A stretch of DNA of 64,000 nt, taken from the NCBI GenBank assembly GCA_948473115.1, contig CAOKWI010000005.1:34574-98573 (forward strand), read 5' to 3'. Under the pieces are notes generated by a model. It had not been told where the DNA came from, searched no databases, and saw nothing but the letters and a program-made list of their open reading frames with translations. Of the stretch, positions 52,035-60,351 are shown piece after piece. Position 1 is the stretch's first letter, and every line of letters starts with the position of its first letter. The stretch comes from an uncultured Lachnospiraceae bacterium. GTDB lineage: Bacteria > Bacillota > Clostridia > Lachnospirales > Lachnospiraceae. Position numbers and translations under genes: made by a program.

Positions 52035-52412
52035 ATGCGTGATGTGACTACAGAACAGAGACTCCGCCTGGTACAGCAGGTCCGCTCCCGCTATCATGAG
52101 AATCAGTATGATCTCTCCAACAGGGAACGGATCCTGTATGGAAAAAGCTTTGTCAGGGAAGCGCCCGAAGGTTTTCAGCAGGAAAATCCGGATACCGATC
52201 CGAAGCCTGTATCCTCCTTTAAGCTTCGCCTTATGATAGCGATCCTTCTGGGAGCGGCAGTCATTTCCATGGATCGGAATAACGCCAAAATCGCCGGAAT
52301 CACCTCAGAACAGATCTACCAGGCGATTTCGGCGGATTTTGAAGAAAATATAGAAAAAATGGTAGCAGCCATGTCTCAGGATACGATTACTGACGCCGCG
52401 ACAGAAGAATGA
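52035..52412 (+). CDS. Small lineage-specific membrane protein
   Basis: The 125-residue protein has an Arg-rich N-terminal half ('RLVQQVRSRYHENQYDLSNRERILYG'), a likely membrane segment ('FKLRLMIAILLGAAVISM', about 62-79) and an acidic end. No family was recognised. GGTGAAAT is a weak binding site. It is followed by a family A repeat two bases after the stop. Confidence 0.5.
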   Translation: MRDVTTEQRLRLVQQVRSRYHENQYDLSNRERILYGKSFVREAPEGFQQENPDTDPKPVSSFKLRLMIAILLGAAVISMDRNNAKIAGITSEQIYQAISADFEENIEKMVAAMSQDTITDAATEE

Positions 52413-52414
52413 TT

Positions 52415-52621
52415 AGGAAGCTGAAAGAAATAACCTGATATATTTTACGATGGATGAATTGGCAGAGACGAGGCGGAAGAAGGAAGCGTAGTGGGCTACG
52501 CTTCCTGATGGTGCTGTGTGCCAGTGGCACACGTCCAGCACGGACCGAAGCGGAGCGGAGACCAACGACGCATATGCCAATTCAGACAAGTAAAATAGCA
52601 GGTTATTTCTTGAAGATTCCT
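52415..52621 (+). repeat. Family A structured repeat, copy 4 (207 bp)
   Basis: Near-identical (about 94%) to copy 3. Inverted ends AGGAAGCTGAAAGAAATAAC and GTTATTTCTTGAAGATTCCT; core GGCGGAAGAAGG, hairpin GGAAGCGTAG-TGGG-CTACGCTTCC (a perfect 10-bp stem), the TGTGCC/GGCACA hairpin, then CCAACGACGCATATGCC. It fills the whole gap between two convergent stop codons; its last base is in the TAA of the minus-strand gene. Confidence 0.92.
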
Positions 52622-53394
52622 TAACTCCAGAAATTGTATCTTCCACTGGAATACGGGTTGGTTCTGGAGCCGGCAGCATCATAATAGCCGGAATAGCTCT
52701 CCGCGTTGGCGTCAGCAAAATCGGATACCCGGGAAGCCAGATAACTCATTTTTGAGAAAAAGCCTCCCTCTTTGAAAATAAGTGCATTTAACCTTGCAGC
52801 AGAATCCGCGGCTGTGTCTGCAGTCTCTGCTGTTTTGGATTCTTCCGTGCCTGTCTCTGCCGTGGAATCAGCCGCAGCTTCGGCTTCTGTAGCCGCACTC
52901 TCCCCGGTGGCACTGTCGCCGGAGTTTTTGGTACCCTGCTGCGCCTGGAATGCCTCAAATGCCGTCCTGCTGAAACTCAATGTGCCGTCCTTTGCCACCG
53001 TGATACCGAGTTCGGCCAGTTCCTGCTTGTATTCCTTTACGGTATCCTTGGCGGTCTGTGCATAGAACAGATTCAGGGTATCGGATGACTTGCCCAGGTT
53101 CTTCAACAGATCATTGTATTTGTCCACAAAGGACTGCACATCGGCAGCGGTTATGTTTCCGCTGCCGGCTGACAGCAGTCTGTCGGCGGAGGCGGCTGTC
53201 TGGTCCGCGGATTTCTCCAGCTTCTCATAATCCGATTTCTTTGTGGCATCTGCCGCTTTGTTTGTCTTGGACAGGGCATTTGCCAGGGAAACATTGGAAT
53301 TATTTCCCCTGATGTAGTTGACCAAAGAAGTCCTGTTGGAAGGTAGTCCCGCCTTCTGGGCTGATCTGTTCAACATTTGTGTGGTAATTCTCAT
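52621..53394 (-). CDS. Lineage-specific Ala/Ser/Thr-rich protein
   Basis: The 257-residue protein starts 'MRITTQMLNRSAQKAGLPSNRTSLVNYI', has a heptad-rich region and a Glu/Ala/Thr linker (about 165-205) and ends 'YSSGRYNFWS'. No signal peptide. The start loosely recalls flagellar-type N-termini but no such motif is established. GGGGAGTTTATC precedes the ATG. Its stop codon abuts a family A repeat. Function is not recognised. Confidence 0.55.
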   Translation of the reverse strand: MRITTQMLNRSAQKAGLPSNRTSLVNYIRGNNSNVSLANALSKTNKAADATKKSDYEKLEKSADQTAASADRLLSAGSGNITAADVQSFVDKYNDLLKNLGKSSDTLNLFYAQTAKDTVKEYKQELAELGITVAKDGTLSFSRTAFEAFQAQQGTKNSGDSATGESAATEAEAAADSTAETGTEESKTAETADTAADSAARLNALIFKEGGFFSKMSYLASRVSDFADANAESYSGYYDAAGSRTNPYSSGRYNFWS

Positions 53395-53430
53395 GATAAA
53401 CTCCCCGTTTCTGAAGCGTTTCGTCATTGT

Positions 53431-53534
53431 CCCCGCGGCAAGCAACAGGGTCTTTGCCCCGCGGCATTCGCCAAGCCACTTTTCAGTAACACAAAGTCGG
53501 TAAGACTGACTTGGCTCATTGCCCAACGGGAATC
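53431..53534 (+). repeat. Family B repeat, copy 3
   Basis: CCCCGCGGCAAGCAACAGGG, then CCGCGGCATTCGCCAAGCCA and at the end TGACTTGGCTCATTGCCCAACGGG. It matches the start and outer arms of copy 1 with diverged inner stems. It lies just upstream of the 53394 minus-strand gene, in opposite orientation. Confidence 0.7.
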
Positions 53535-53618
53535 ACGGATGAATGATTGGTGGTTTGTGAGACTTTATCTGTGACGCTTCCACACAGACAGCCTCACATG
53601 ACCCGCTTTGCAGGTCTA

Positions 53619-53648
53619 AGAAAACGTTGATTAAATCAGCGTTTTCCT
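53619..53648 (-). terminator. Terminator after the gene at 53658
   Basis: On the minus strand AGGAAAACGCTGAT and ATCAACGTTTTCTT form a stem around TTA, ending in T-rich sequence, 10 bp after the stop codon. Confidence 0.75.
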
Positions 53649-53657
53649 AAATATGCA

Positions 53658-54071
53658 TCAGCTTCTCGCGAAGCGTGATGTCCAGATGTGTGACGGATGG
53701 CAGCCATAGCTGCTCATGGCCTGATATGTGCTCCTGGCGGAAGCACCGCGGTCGGCCAAAGCTCCTGCGGCGGTATTTCCCCTGTCAGAAGCAGTCTGTG
53801 ACGCGGAAACCGTACTGTCCTTGATCCCCATGGACTCCTGCAGCGCTTTGCGGAAGGCATCCTGAAAGGCTGCCTGGAAATCAGCGGAAGTCCTGCTTCC
53901 AGTCCCTGAGCCGGCGGCCTCGCCGCCTGTGGTTTTCCCGGCGCTTCCGGCATAATAATTCTTCAGCTGTTCATAAAAACTCATCATGTACAGAGAATTT
54001 GTCATATTCATGCCATAAGGATCAAATCCGCCGGCGTTCATGAAATTATAGCCGAACAAATTGTAACTCAT
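53658..54071 (-). CDS. Small Gly/Ala/Ser-rich protein
   Basis: The 137-residue protein begins 'MSYNLFGYNFMNAGGFDPYGMNMTNSLYMMSFYEQL' (Asn/Gly/Tyr/Met-rich) and has a low-complexity middle ('TTGGEAAGSGTGSRTSADFQAAFQDAF'). GAAAGGAGAGGCATGGAAC precedes the ATG. No family recognised. It and the 52621 gene are both compositionally biased and may form a small lineage-specific pair. Confidence 0.5.
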   Translation of the reverse strand: MSYNLFGYNFMNAGGFDPYGMNMTNSLYMMSFYEQLKNYYAGSAGKTTGGEAAGSGTGSRTSADFQAAFQDAFRKALQESMGIKDSTVSASQTASDRGNTAAGALADRGASARSTYQAMSSYGCHPSHIWTSRFARS

Positions 54072-54238
54072 GTTCCATGCCTCTCCTTTCTTGATTTATT
54101 ACCTGTTTATATGTACCTATTCAGGGACATGCAATGTTTTCAACACTGATTCTGAATAGTTACATACACTATATCGAAAAAAATATTCTGCAGGCAAGCG
54201 AAATGTAACCAAGCCGCTTATAAGCGGAATGAATGCGC

Positions 54239-55714
54239 TCACGAGTACAGCAGCACCGTCAATGTAAACCTGTTCTCGTCCGCTTCCCAGGACACTCCTC
54301 CCCGATACCTCTCTGCGGCGGCCCGGATATTGTGCAGGCCGATGCCGTGAGCCTCACCATCCGGCTTTGTGGTGGCGGGAAACAGGTTCCCCTGAAGAAG
54401 CTTCAATTCCCCGTTAAAGCTGTTCTCGACAGTCAGGAGGAGCATCCCCTGCCTGCAGCCGGAGTACAGCCGTATGAAGCGCCCTTTCCCGCCGGCATCG
54501 GTCTCCTGCTTTTCACAGGCTTCTATTGCATTATCCAGCGCATTTCCCAGGATGATACACAGGTCGGTAGGCTGAATCCTGCAGTCTTTTGGGATGATCA
54601 GATTCTCCGCCTCAAAACGGATCCGGGAGAATTTTTCACAGGCTTCGTGGTATTTCATGAAAAGAAGGGAATCTACCACAGTGCTTCCGGTCTGAAAGGG
54701 AATATCCAGCTTTCCCAGCGTCCGGCTGAGCTGTCCCAGATAGTCGGACAGCTCAGCCCTGTTCTCCTGCCGTTCCATCAGATTTTCCAGTACTGCCAGC
54801 TGATTCTTCATATCATGCTTCATGGAGCGGACACCGGAATAGATGCGTTCCAGTTCCCTTGCGTGCTCCTCCATGCTGACGACCTGTTTTTCCAGCACCG
54901 CCCTCCTGTTCCGCTCCGCGTTCAATGCCAGCATTTCCTGATACAGCTTCATGCTGTACAGCATGGAAAACAGACAGATGACCAGCAGGATCGGAACAAT
55001 GCCTGTGAGCAGCGGAAACGCCTCAAAGAGTGTCTTGGGCATCACATTCTTGTTGGTAAAGGTAAACATAATGACCCTGAGCAGGGTACACAGCAGGAAG
55101 CTGCTGGCACAGGGAAACAGCAGGAACAGATATTCCGTCTTGTGCAGGGGCAGTTCCCTGCTCTTAAAAATCCTGCACACATAGCGGAATGTGCCATATA
55201 TGACGACAATAAAGATCACCATATACAAAAACTGCTGGAGGATAGCCAGACATTCCATCAGGAACAGAAAATCTTCCGCAGCCACCGTGAAATAATTCCG
55301 TTCAAACCATCGATTCAGAATGTCATATAATGTATTCCAGAAGGCGGAAAATGAAAAAGAGAGAAAACGGCCGGTCTCACTGACTGCCGCAAACAACACG
55401 GTGATCAGAAAAATCTGCTTTTTGCTCCCCTGATAAAGCAGAAAAGAAGACAGCAGCAGAAATCCGTAAATCAATAATTGCTTAAGAAGACTTTTCATGC
55501 TTTCTGCGGGTGAGATCAGATTGACTACCATCAAAGCGTCCATGATCCGTTTCACCACAAACCAAAGGACACCGGGCAGAAAGGTCATCCACCAGGAATC
55601 GGAATGAAATTTTAACCGGAAAAAGTGATGATACAAGAGACATAAAATGGCAGACCATGTGACCTGCGTGAAAATATCGATCACTTCAATGATCAGGTGA
55701 TAAATATCAGACAC
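54239..55714 (-). CDS. GHKL-family sensor histidine kinase (AgrC-like)
   Basis: The 491-residue kinase has six to eight membrane segments, a coiled coil (about 275-300), the phosphoacceptor His in 'SMKHDMKNQLAVLENL' and a GHKL ATPase domain ('LGNALDNAIEAC', 'HGIGLHNIRAAAERYRGG'). Such kinases sense peptides or cell-envelope signals. It overlaps the response regulator by 8 bp. No AgrD-like peptide gene was found nearby, so the signal is unknown. Confidence 0.9.
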   Translation of the reverse strand: MSDIYHLIIEVIDIFTQVTWSAILCLLYHHFFRLKFHSDSWWMTFLPGVLWFVVKRIMDALMVVNLISPAESMKSLLKQLLIYGFLLLSSFLLYQGSKKQIFLITVLFAAVSETGRFLSFSFSAFWNTLYDILNRWFERNYFTVAAEDFLFLMECLAILQQFLYMVIFIVVIYGTFRYVCRIFKSRELPLHKTEYLFLLFPCASSFLLCTLLRVIMFTFTNKNVMPKTLFEAFPLLTGIVPILLVICLFSMLYSMKLYQEMLALNAERNRRAVLEKQVVSMEEHARELERIYSGVRSMKHDMKNQLAVLENLMERQENRAELSDYLGQLSRTLGKLDIPFQTGSTVVDSLLFMKYHEACEKFSRIRFEAENLIIPKDCRIQPTDLCIILGNALDNAIEACEKQETDAGGKGRFIRLYSGCRQGMLLLTVENSFNGELKLLQGNLFPATTKPDGEAHGIGLHNIRAAAERYRGGVSWEADENRFTLTVLLYS

Positions 55715-56417
55715 AGGAAACTCCTTCCTGCTTCAAATAATTCATATATGCAGTCACAAAATCGTTATATTTTTCCTTGGATAAATAGACGGTTTCCCCA
55801 TTGTGCAAAAGGATGTTGTCCGCGCTGTACTGGGCAATATATGCCATATTTACCAGATATCCCCGATGGCACCGATAAAAACCGTCTCCCAGCAACTCCT
55901 CCATATGCGCCATGGTGGCATAGATGGTTTCTGTCTGGTGGAGGGTGTGGATATCCACCTTGCGCCGACAGTTTTCCACATACAGGATCTCGTTTTTTAA
56001 CAGGGTAAAGCTTCGCGATTTCGTCTGGAAGAAAAGGGATTCTTCCCTGTTGCGGATGCGCCTTCCCGCTTCCTTTACCGCCTCCTGGAACACACTGTTA
56101 AATTTGTCTTTCGCCAGGGGCTTCAGCAGATAATGGAAAGCGGACACGTCGAAGGCTTCAAAAACATATTCCTTTAAAGCAGTCACAAAAATCAGGACCG
56201 TATCTTCTTTCCGCTCCCGCAAGGTTCTGGCTATCTCCATTCCATTCGTGTCGGACATCTGTATATCCAGAAAAAGTATATCGAAATGCTGTCTCTCCGC
56301 CAGAAACTGCTTACCGGAGCAATAGTACAGGATCTGGCTCTCAGGAGCCATTGCCAGGACCAGCTTCTTTATCTGCAGACAGATTTCCTTTTCATCATCA
56401 CAAATTCCTATGTTCAT
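55707..56417 (-). CDS. LytTR-family response regulator
   Basis: The 236-residue regulator has a receiver domain (acceptor Asp in 'DILFLDIQMSDTNG', Lys in 'HYLLKPLAKDKF') and a LytTR DNA-binding domain ('LLKNEILYVENCRRKVDIHT', 'FYRCHRGYLVNMAYI'). It forms a two-component system with the following GHKL kinase. The promoter candidate and a long intergenic region lie upstream. Confidence 0.93.
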   Translation of the reverse strand: MNIGICDDEKEICLQIKKLVLAMAPESQILYYCSGKQFLAERQHFDILFLDIQMSDTNGMEIARTLRERKEDTVLIFVTALKEYVFEAFDVSAFHYLLKPLAKDKFNSVFQEAVKEAGRRIRNREESLFFQTKSRSFTLLKNEILYVENCRRKVDIHTLHQTETIYATMAHMEELLGDGFYRCHRGYLVNMAYIAQYSADNILLHNGETVYLSKEKYNDFVTAYMNYLKQEGVSCV

Positions 56418-56627
56418 GCCTCTTGCTCTCCTCGTAATCTATATCGGTAGTTTTTGAAAAAACCTGGGGCAAAATGTAACGAAACATATGAAAAAATGTA
56501 ATAAAATCAAATTTGCCTGGATTGCCGCCGCGGACAAAAAAAGCCATCGCACTGGCGGCTCGGCATATCCGGCTACCATGCAACAGCTGCTGCTCTTTCC
56601 TGTGACTCAGGTCATACTCTAGTTTGT

Positions 56628-56656
56628 ATGATAACACATTCCAAAAGAAAAGTCTA
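56628..56656 (-). promoter_or_regulatory. Promoter candidate of the two-component operon
   Basis: On the minus strand TAGACT (56651-56656) and TATCAT (56628-56633) are 17 bp apart, about 210 bp before the regulator start. The long leader has no recognised structure. Confidence 0.55.
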
Positions 56657-56678
56657 GTATAAATTTTCCTTTTTGATA

Positions 56679-56836
56679 TACTGATGTTACTGTTCACAGC
56701 TGCGCTGCTCACAGCAACATAATGCACACAAAATGAGCAAAAGACGCTCATTTTGGCGCCCGCAGTCTCGGGTTTTTATGCCCAAAACGCATAAAAACGC
56801 CTTCGCGAAACCGGCTGTGAATAGTAACATACTGAT
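56679..56836. repeat. Inverted-repeat element with two perfect hairpins
   Basis: Outer ends TACTGATGTTACTGTTCACAG and CTGTGAATAGTAACATACTG are inverted. Inside lie CAAAATGAGC-N7-GCTCATTTTG (10-bp perfect) and GTTTTTATGC-N7-GCATAAAAAC (10-bp perfect). No ORF. It fills much of the 529-bp gap between the response regulator and the helicase fusion. It resembles other Lachnospiraceae-type repeats from general experience. Confidence 0.8.
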
Positions 56837-56946
56837 ACTACACAGTTCAGCCAGTCCATAGAATGGCGGAAAATCATGCTTGCATGAACCTTACGCCGTT
56901 TCCATGGTGCGGGCTGAACCACAACCCACACAGAAAGGAGCACCAA

Positions 56947-59900
56947 ATGAAACTTGAAGAGCAAAGGCACATTCAGGGAACCTCCCGCAGGGACGAGGAG
57001 AAGCACCTGGAAGAGACACTTGATGTAATCCATGCGAACATGGATAGCTATGGTCGTCAGGTTCGGGAAATGAAGGAAAATATCGATGAGATGCTGGAGC
57101 ATTATCACGACGACAATGCGGAGGTGTATGTGATTCTCTGTAATACCATCACCATGCATGACCACATGAAACGGGCTCTGGAGCGGAATGAAAGGGCTGC
57201 GGACAAGCCCTACTTCGGGAGGATCTGCTTCCACGACGAGACCCTGGACAAAGAGGAATCCCTCTACATCGGCAAGGGCGGCATCTCCCGTGATTCCACC
57301 CGGCAGGAGGTAATCGACTGGCGCGCCCCGGTGGCCAACGCCTATTATGAAAACGGACTGGGCAGATGCAGTTATCCCTCCTCCGACGGCGCTCCCCTGT
57401 GGATAGACCTGCAGTTGAAACGCACCTATGAGATCGAACAGGGAAAGCTGCTGGATTATTTTGACAGCGAAGTGATCTCCAATGACGACCTGCTCACCAA
57501 ATACCTGGCAAAGAATAAACAGGCTGTGCTGGGCGAGATTGTTGCCACGATCCAGAAGGAACAGAATGACATTATCCGCAAATCCCCTTACCACAACATG
57601 ATCGTGCAGGGGGTGGCGGGATCCGGGAAGACCACTGTCGCCATGCACCGGATCTCCTTTATCCTGTATAATTATGAGGAACGCTTCCGCCCCAATGACT
57701 TTTATATCGTGGGCAGCAACCGTATCCTGCTGAATTACATCACCGGCGTGCTGCCCAGCCTGGATGTCCACGGCGTACACCAGATGACCATGGAACAGCT
57801 TTTTACCAGACTGCTCTATGAGGACTGGGACGAGAAAAAGTACAGCATCCGCAGAAAGGCCCTGAATATGGATTCCGGGAAAGTGAAGGGAACAGACGGC
57901 TGGTTCCGTCTGCTGGGACAATTCTGCGACAGGCTGGAAAAGGACATGATCTCCACTGATTCCATTTATCTGAATCCCATGCAGTTCGTTGAGGGGATTG
58001 AGAACGGCCGTTCCGGTGTCTATGACAGGAGCGGCGGAAACACACCCGATAAGGGGGCGCTTGTCCCGCTGGTGGACGGACAGGCCGTAGAGCGCTATAT
58101 CCGGCAGAATCCCGGCGTATCCATCCAGAGCAAGATCAATATGCTGAACGAGCGTCTGCTGATCAAGGTGAAGGATGAATTTCTGGGAAAGGGCGTAAAG
58201 TATACGGATGCCGAGCGGAAAGCCATCCTGAAGGCTTACCGGAACCACTATGGCGGTAAGATCTGGAAGCTGTCCACCTACAGGCTTTATGAGGATTTCC
58301 TGAAAGAACGGATTGCCGCAGGCGCGCAGATGGAACTTCCCGGCAGGGAGTTTGACGTTTACGATCTGGCGGCATTGGCATACATTTACAAACGGACAAA
58401 AGAGACGGAGGTGATCAGCGAAGCGCACCATATTGTGATCGACGAAGCGCAGGATTTCGGCATGATGGTATACGACTGCCTGCATTTCTGTATCAAGGAC
58501 TGTACCTATACCATCATGGGGGATGTGTCCCAGAATATCCGCTTCGGATTCGGATTGAATGACTGGGAGGACTTGAGAAGGCTTCTTCTGGCAAACGATC
58601 CCATGTCCAGCTTTGGGATTCTGAAAAAAAGCTACCGAAACACAGTGGAAATCTCTCATTTCGCCACAGATATCCTGCACCATGGGAAACTGGTGAGTTA
58701 TCCGGTGGAACCCATCATTCGGCACGGCGCCTCTGTAAAAGTCCAACAATTCCAGGATGAGAATGAACTGTGGCAGGAGGCTGCACGTCAATGCCGCGAA
58801 TGGCAGGAGAAGGAACTTCCCACCATTGCCATCATATGCAGGGATCAGGAAAGCGCCGGCCGGGCGGCTGCTGAACTGGAAAAACGGATCGAAATTCTGG
58901 AGACAGACCTGGAGAAAGCAGAATTTGGAAACGGGATCATGGTACTTCCCGTGGAATATACGAAAGGACTGGAATTTGACGCGGTGCTGATCTTAAATCC
59001 CACCAGGGAGGAGTATCCCGTGGACGACGGACACGCAAAGCTTCTGTATGTGGCGGCTACCAGGGCATTGCATGAACTTTGTGTGCTGCACACAGGAAAC
59101 CTGACGGGGCTGATCGCGGATCCCGTGCCGGAAACCATGAAAATCATGTATGCATCCGAAATGCCGGAAACCATGAGTACATCGAAAATGCCGGAAGCCA
59201 TGGGGGCATCCGAAACACCGGAAACCACAAGACCACCGGAAAACCCGACTGCATCAGGAAACGCGGAAACAATGAAGCCCTCCTGCGCAAAGAGACCCCG
59301 CCCGGCTGCCGCAAGCCCCTCTGTCAAAGGAAACGTCAAGGTGGCGCTGCCAAAGAACAGTGTATCGCCGTCCCATACTATCCTACAGACATATCAGGCT
59401 GGCAGGAAAACCAATGTCAATAATACCAACTCCGCCGGAGTGTTGGAAAAACAATTTCCCGAAAAGAAAAGAACTGACCCGGTCAGTCAAATTGACCGTG
59501 TCAGCCATCACAGTCTGGAAACCGGACAGCGCTCTTCCGCCAAAGATAAAGCAGTGAAAACCGGCTTTCCGGATTTCGGGGACTATCCTCCTACCGAAAA
59601 ACTGCGCCCCCTGGGGCACAACAGGATCGATCTGGGGGTTCGCTGGGTCACGAAACAGCCGGATGGGCTCTATCTACAGAGCCGATATGGCATCCTGCGG
59701 CTCTCTCCTGTGGGCAGCGGTATTGTGCGGATAACCTTTGCAAAGGGCGGGAAGCTTCTGGATGGCACACATCCCCTGATCCAGGTGCGCAGACTGGAGA
59801 AATTCTGGCTGTATAAGGAATCCGGTCAGATCGTTACCTTATCCACCGATGAACTGTTTCTCCAGGTGGACAAGACCACAGGGGCGATCCGTTACCTGGA

Positions 59901-60288
59901 TCAAGCCAAAAAGCTTTTATTGGCAGAGCGCGGCAGGGAATGCCGGCAACAGGAGGCTTTTCCCGGCGGGGAATTACAATCCTGGCTTTTCCTGGAACCA
60001 TCAAAGAAGGAGCAGCTTTTTGCCGTGGGATCCGGTGAACAAAAGCTTCTCCCGCTGCGGGGAACTGCCAGATATATTTCCAACGCGGGGGAACTGCCCT
60101 TCCTTTTCTCCGATCAGGGTTACGGCATATTGATAGCCTCGGACAGCCCCGTGATCTGCTGTGACCTGCCGGCCTACGGCACTTACCTGCACACGGAAAA
60201 GGAAGCGCAGATGGATTACTATTTCATTAGTGGGAAAAAAACCGACACGCTGATGAATGCATGCCGGTTCCTTCGGGGAGAACTGTGA
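56947..60288 (+). CDS. HelD-like superfamily 1 helicase fused to a GH31-N-like beta domain
   Basis: The 1113-residue protein has two parts. Residues about 1-725 are HelD/UvrD-like: an N-terminal charged helical hairpin ('LDVIHANMDSYGRQVREMKENI'), Walker A 'VAGSGKTTVAMHR' (about 222), 'IVIDEAQDFGMMVYD', 'GDVSQNIRFGFG', 'KGLEFDAVLIL' and 'YVAATRALHEL'. HelD proteins recycle stalled RNA polymerase. A repetitive Thr/Pro/Met-rich linker (about 730-885) leads to a C-terminal region (about 886-1113: 'LFAVGSGEQKLLPLRGTARY', 'FSDQGYGILI', 'MDYYFISGKKTDTLMNACRFL') that looks like the N-terminal sandwich of family-31 glycoside hydrolases, without catalytic barrel. ATG 56947 follows AAAGGAGCACCAA. The fusion is unusual. 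Confidence 0.85.
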   Translation: MKLEEQRHIQGTSRRDEEKHLEETLDVIHANMDSYGRQVREMKENIDEMLEHYHDDNAEVYVILCNTITMHDHMKRALERNERAADKPYFGRICFHDETLDKEESLYIGKGGISRDSTRQEVIDWRAPVANAYYENGLGRCSYPSSDGAPLWIDLQLKRTYEIEQGKLLDYFDSEVISNDDLLTKYLAKNKQAVLGEIVATIQKEQNDIIRKSPYHNMIVQGVAGSGKTTVAMHRISFILYNYEERFRPNDFYIVGSNRILLNYITGVLPSLDVHGVHQMTMEQLFTRLLYEDWDEKKYSIRRKALNMDSGKVKGTDGWFRLLGQFCDRLEKDMISTDSIYLNPMQFVEGIENGRSGVYDRSGGNTPDKGALVPLVDGQAVERYIRQNPGVSIQSKINMLNERLLIKVKDEFLGKGVKYTDAERKAILKAYRNHYGGKIWKLSTYRLYEDFLKERIAAGAQMELPGREFDVYDLAALAYIYKRTKETEVISEAHHIVIDEAQDFGMMVYDCLHFCIKDCTYTIMGDVSQNIRFGFGLNDWEDLRRLLLANDPMSSFGILKKSYRNTVEISHFATDILHHGKLVSYPVEPIIRHGASVKVQQFQDENELWQEAARQCREWQEKELPTIAIICRDQESAGRAAAELEKRIEILETDLEKAEFGNGIMVLPVEYTKGLEFDAVLILNPTREEYPVDDGHAKLLYVAATRALHELCVLHTGNLTGLIADPVPETMKIMYASEMPETMSTSKMPEAMGASETPETTRPPENPTASGNAETMKPSCAKRPRPAAASPSVKGNVKVALPKNSVSPSHTILQTYQAGRKTNVNNTNSAGVLEKQFPEKKRTDPVSQIDRVSHHSLETGQRSSAKDKAVKTGFPDFGDYPPTEKLRPLGHNRIDLGVRWVTKQPDGLYLQSRYGILRLSPVGSGIVRITFAKGGKLLDGTHPLIQVRRLEKFWLYKESGQIVTLSTDELFLQVDKTTGAIRYLDQAKKLLLAERGRECRQQEAFPGGELQSWLFLEPSKKEQLFAVGSGEQKLLPLRGTARYISNAGELPFLFSDQGYGILIASDSPVICCDLPAYGTYLHTEKEAQMDYYFISGKKTDTLMNACRFLRGEL

Positions 60289-60292
60289 CAGA

Positions 60293-60334
60293 AACTTCCC
60301 TGCGTCCTGTTCCAGGATGGGACGCAGGGAAGTT
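60293..60334. terminator. Bidirectional terminator between the helicase fusion and hisIE
   Basis: AACTTCCCTGCGTCC (60293-60307) and GGACGCAGGGAAGTT (60320-60334) form a perfect 15-bp stem, followed by CATTTCTTC. It lies between convergent genes. Confidence 0.85.
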
Positions 60335-60351
60335 CATTTCTTCTGTAGGTT

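Noticed and set aside
56776-58791. 671-codon minus-strand ORF opposite the HelD-like gene
   Set aside because: Long only because the sense gene avoids certain codons; sense strand has full helicase motifs.
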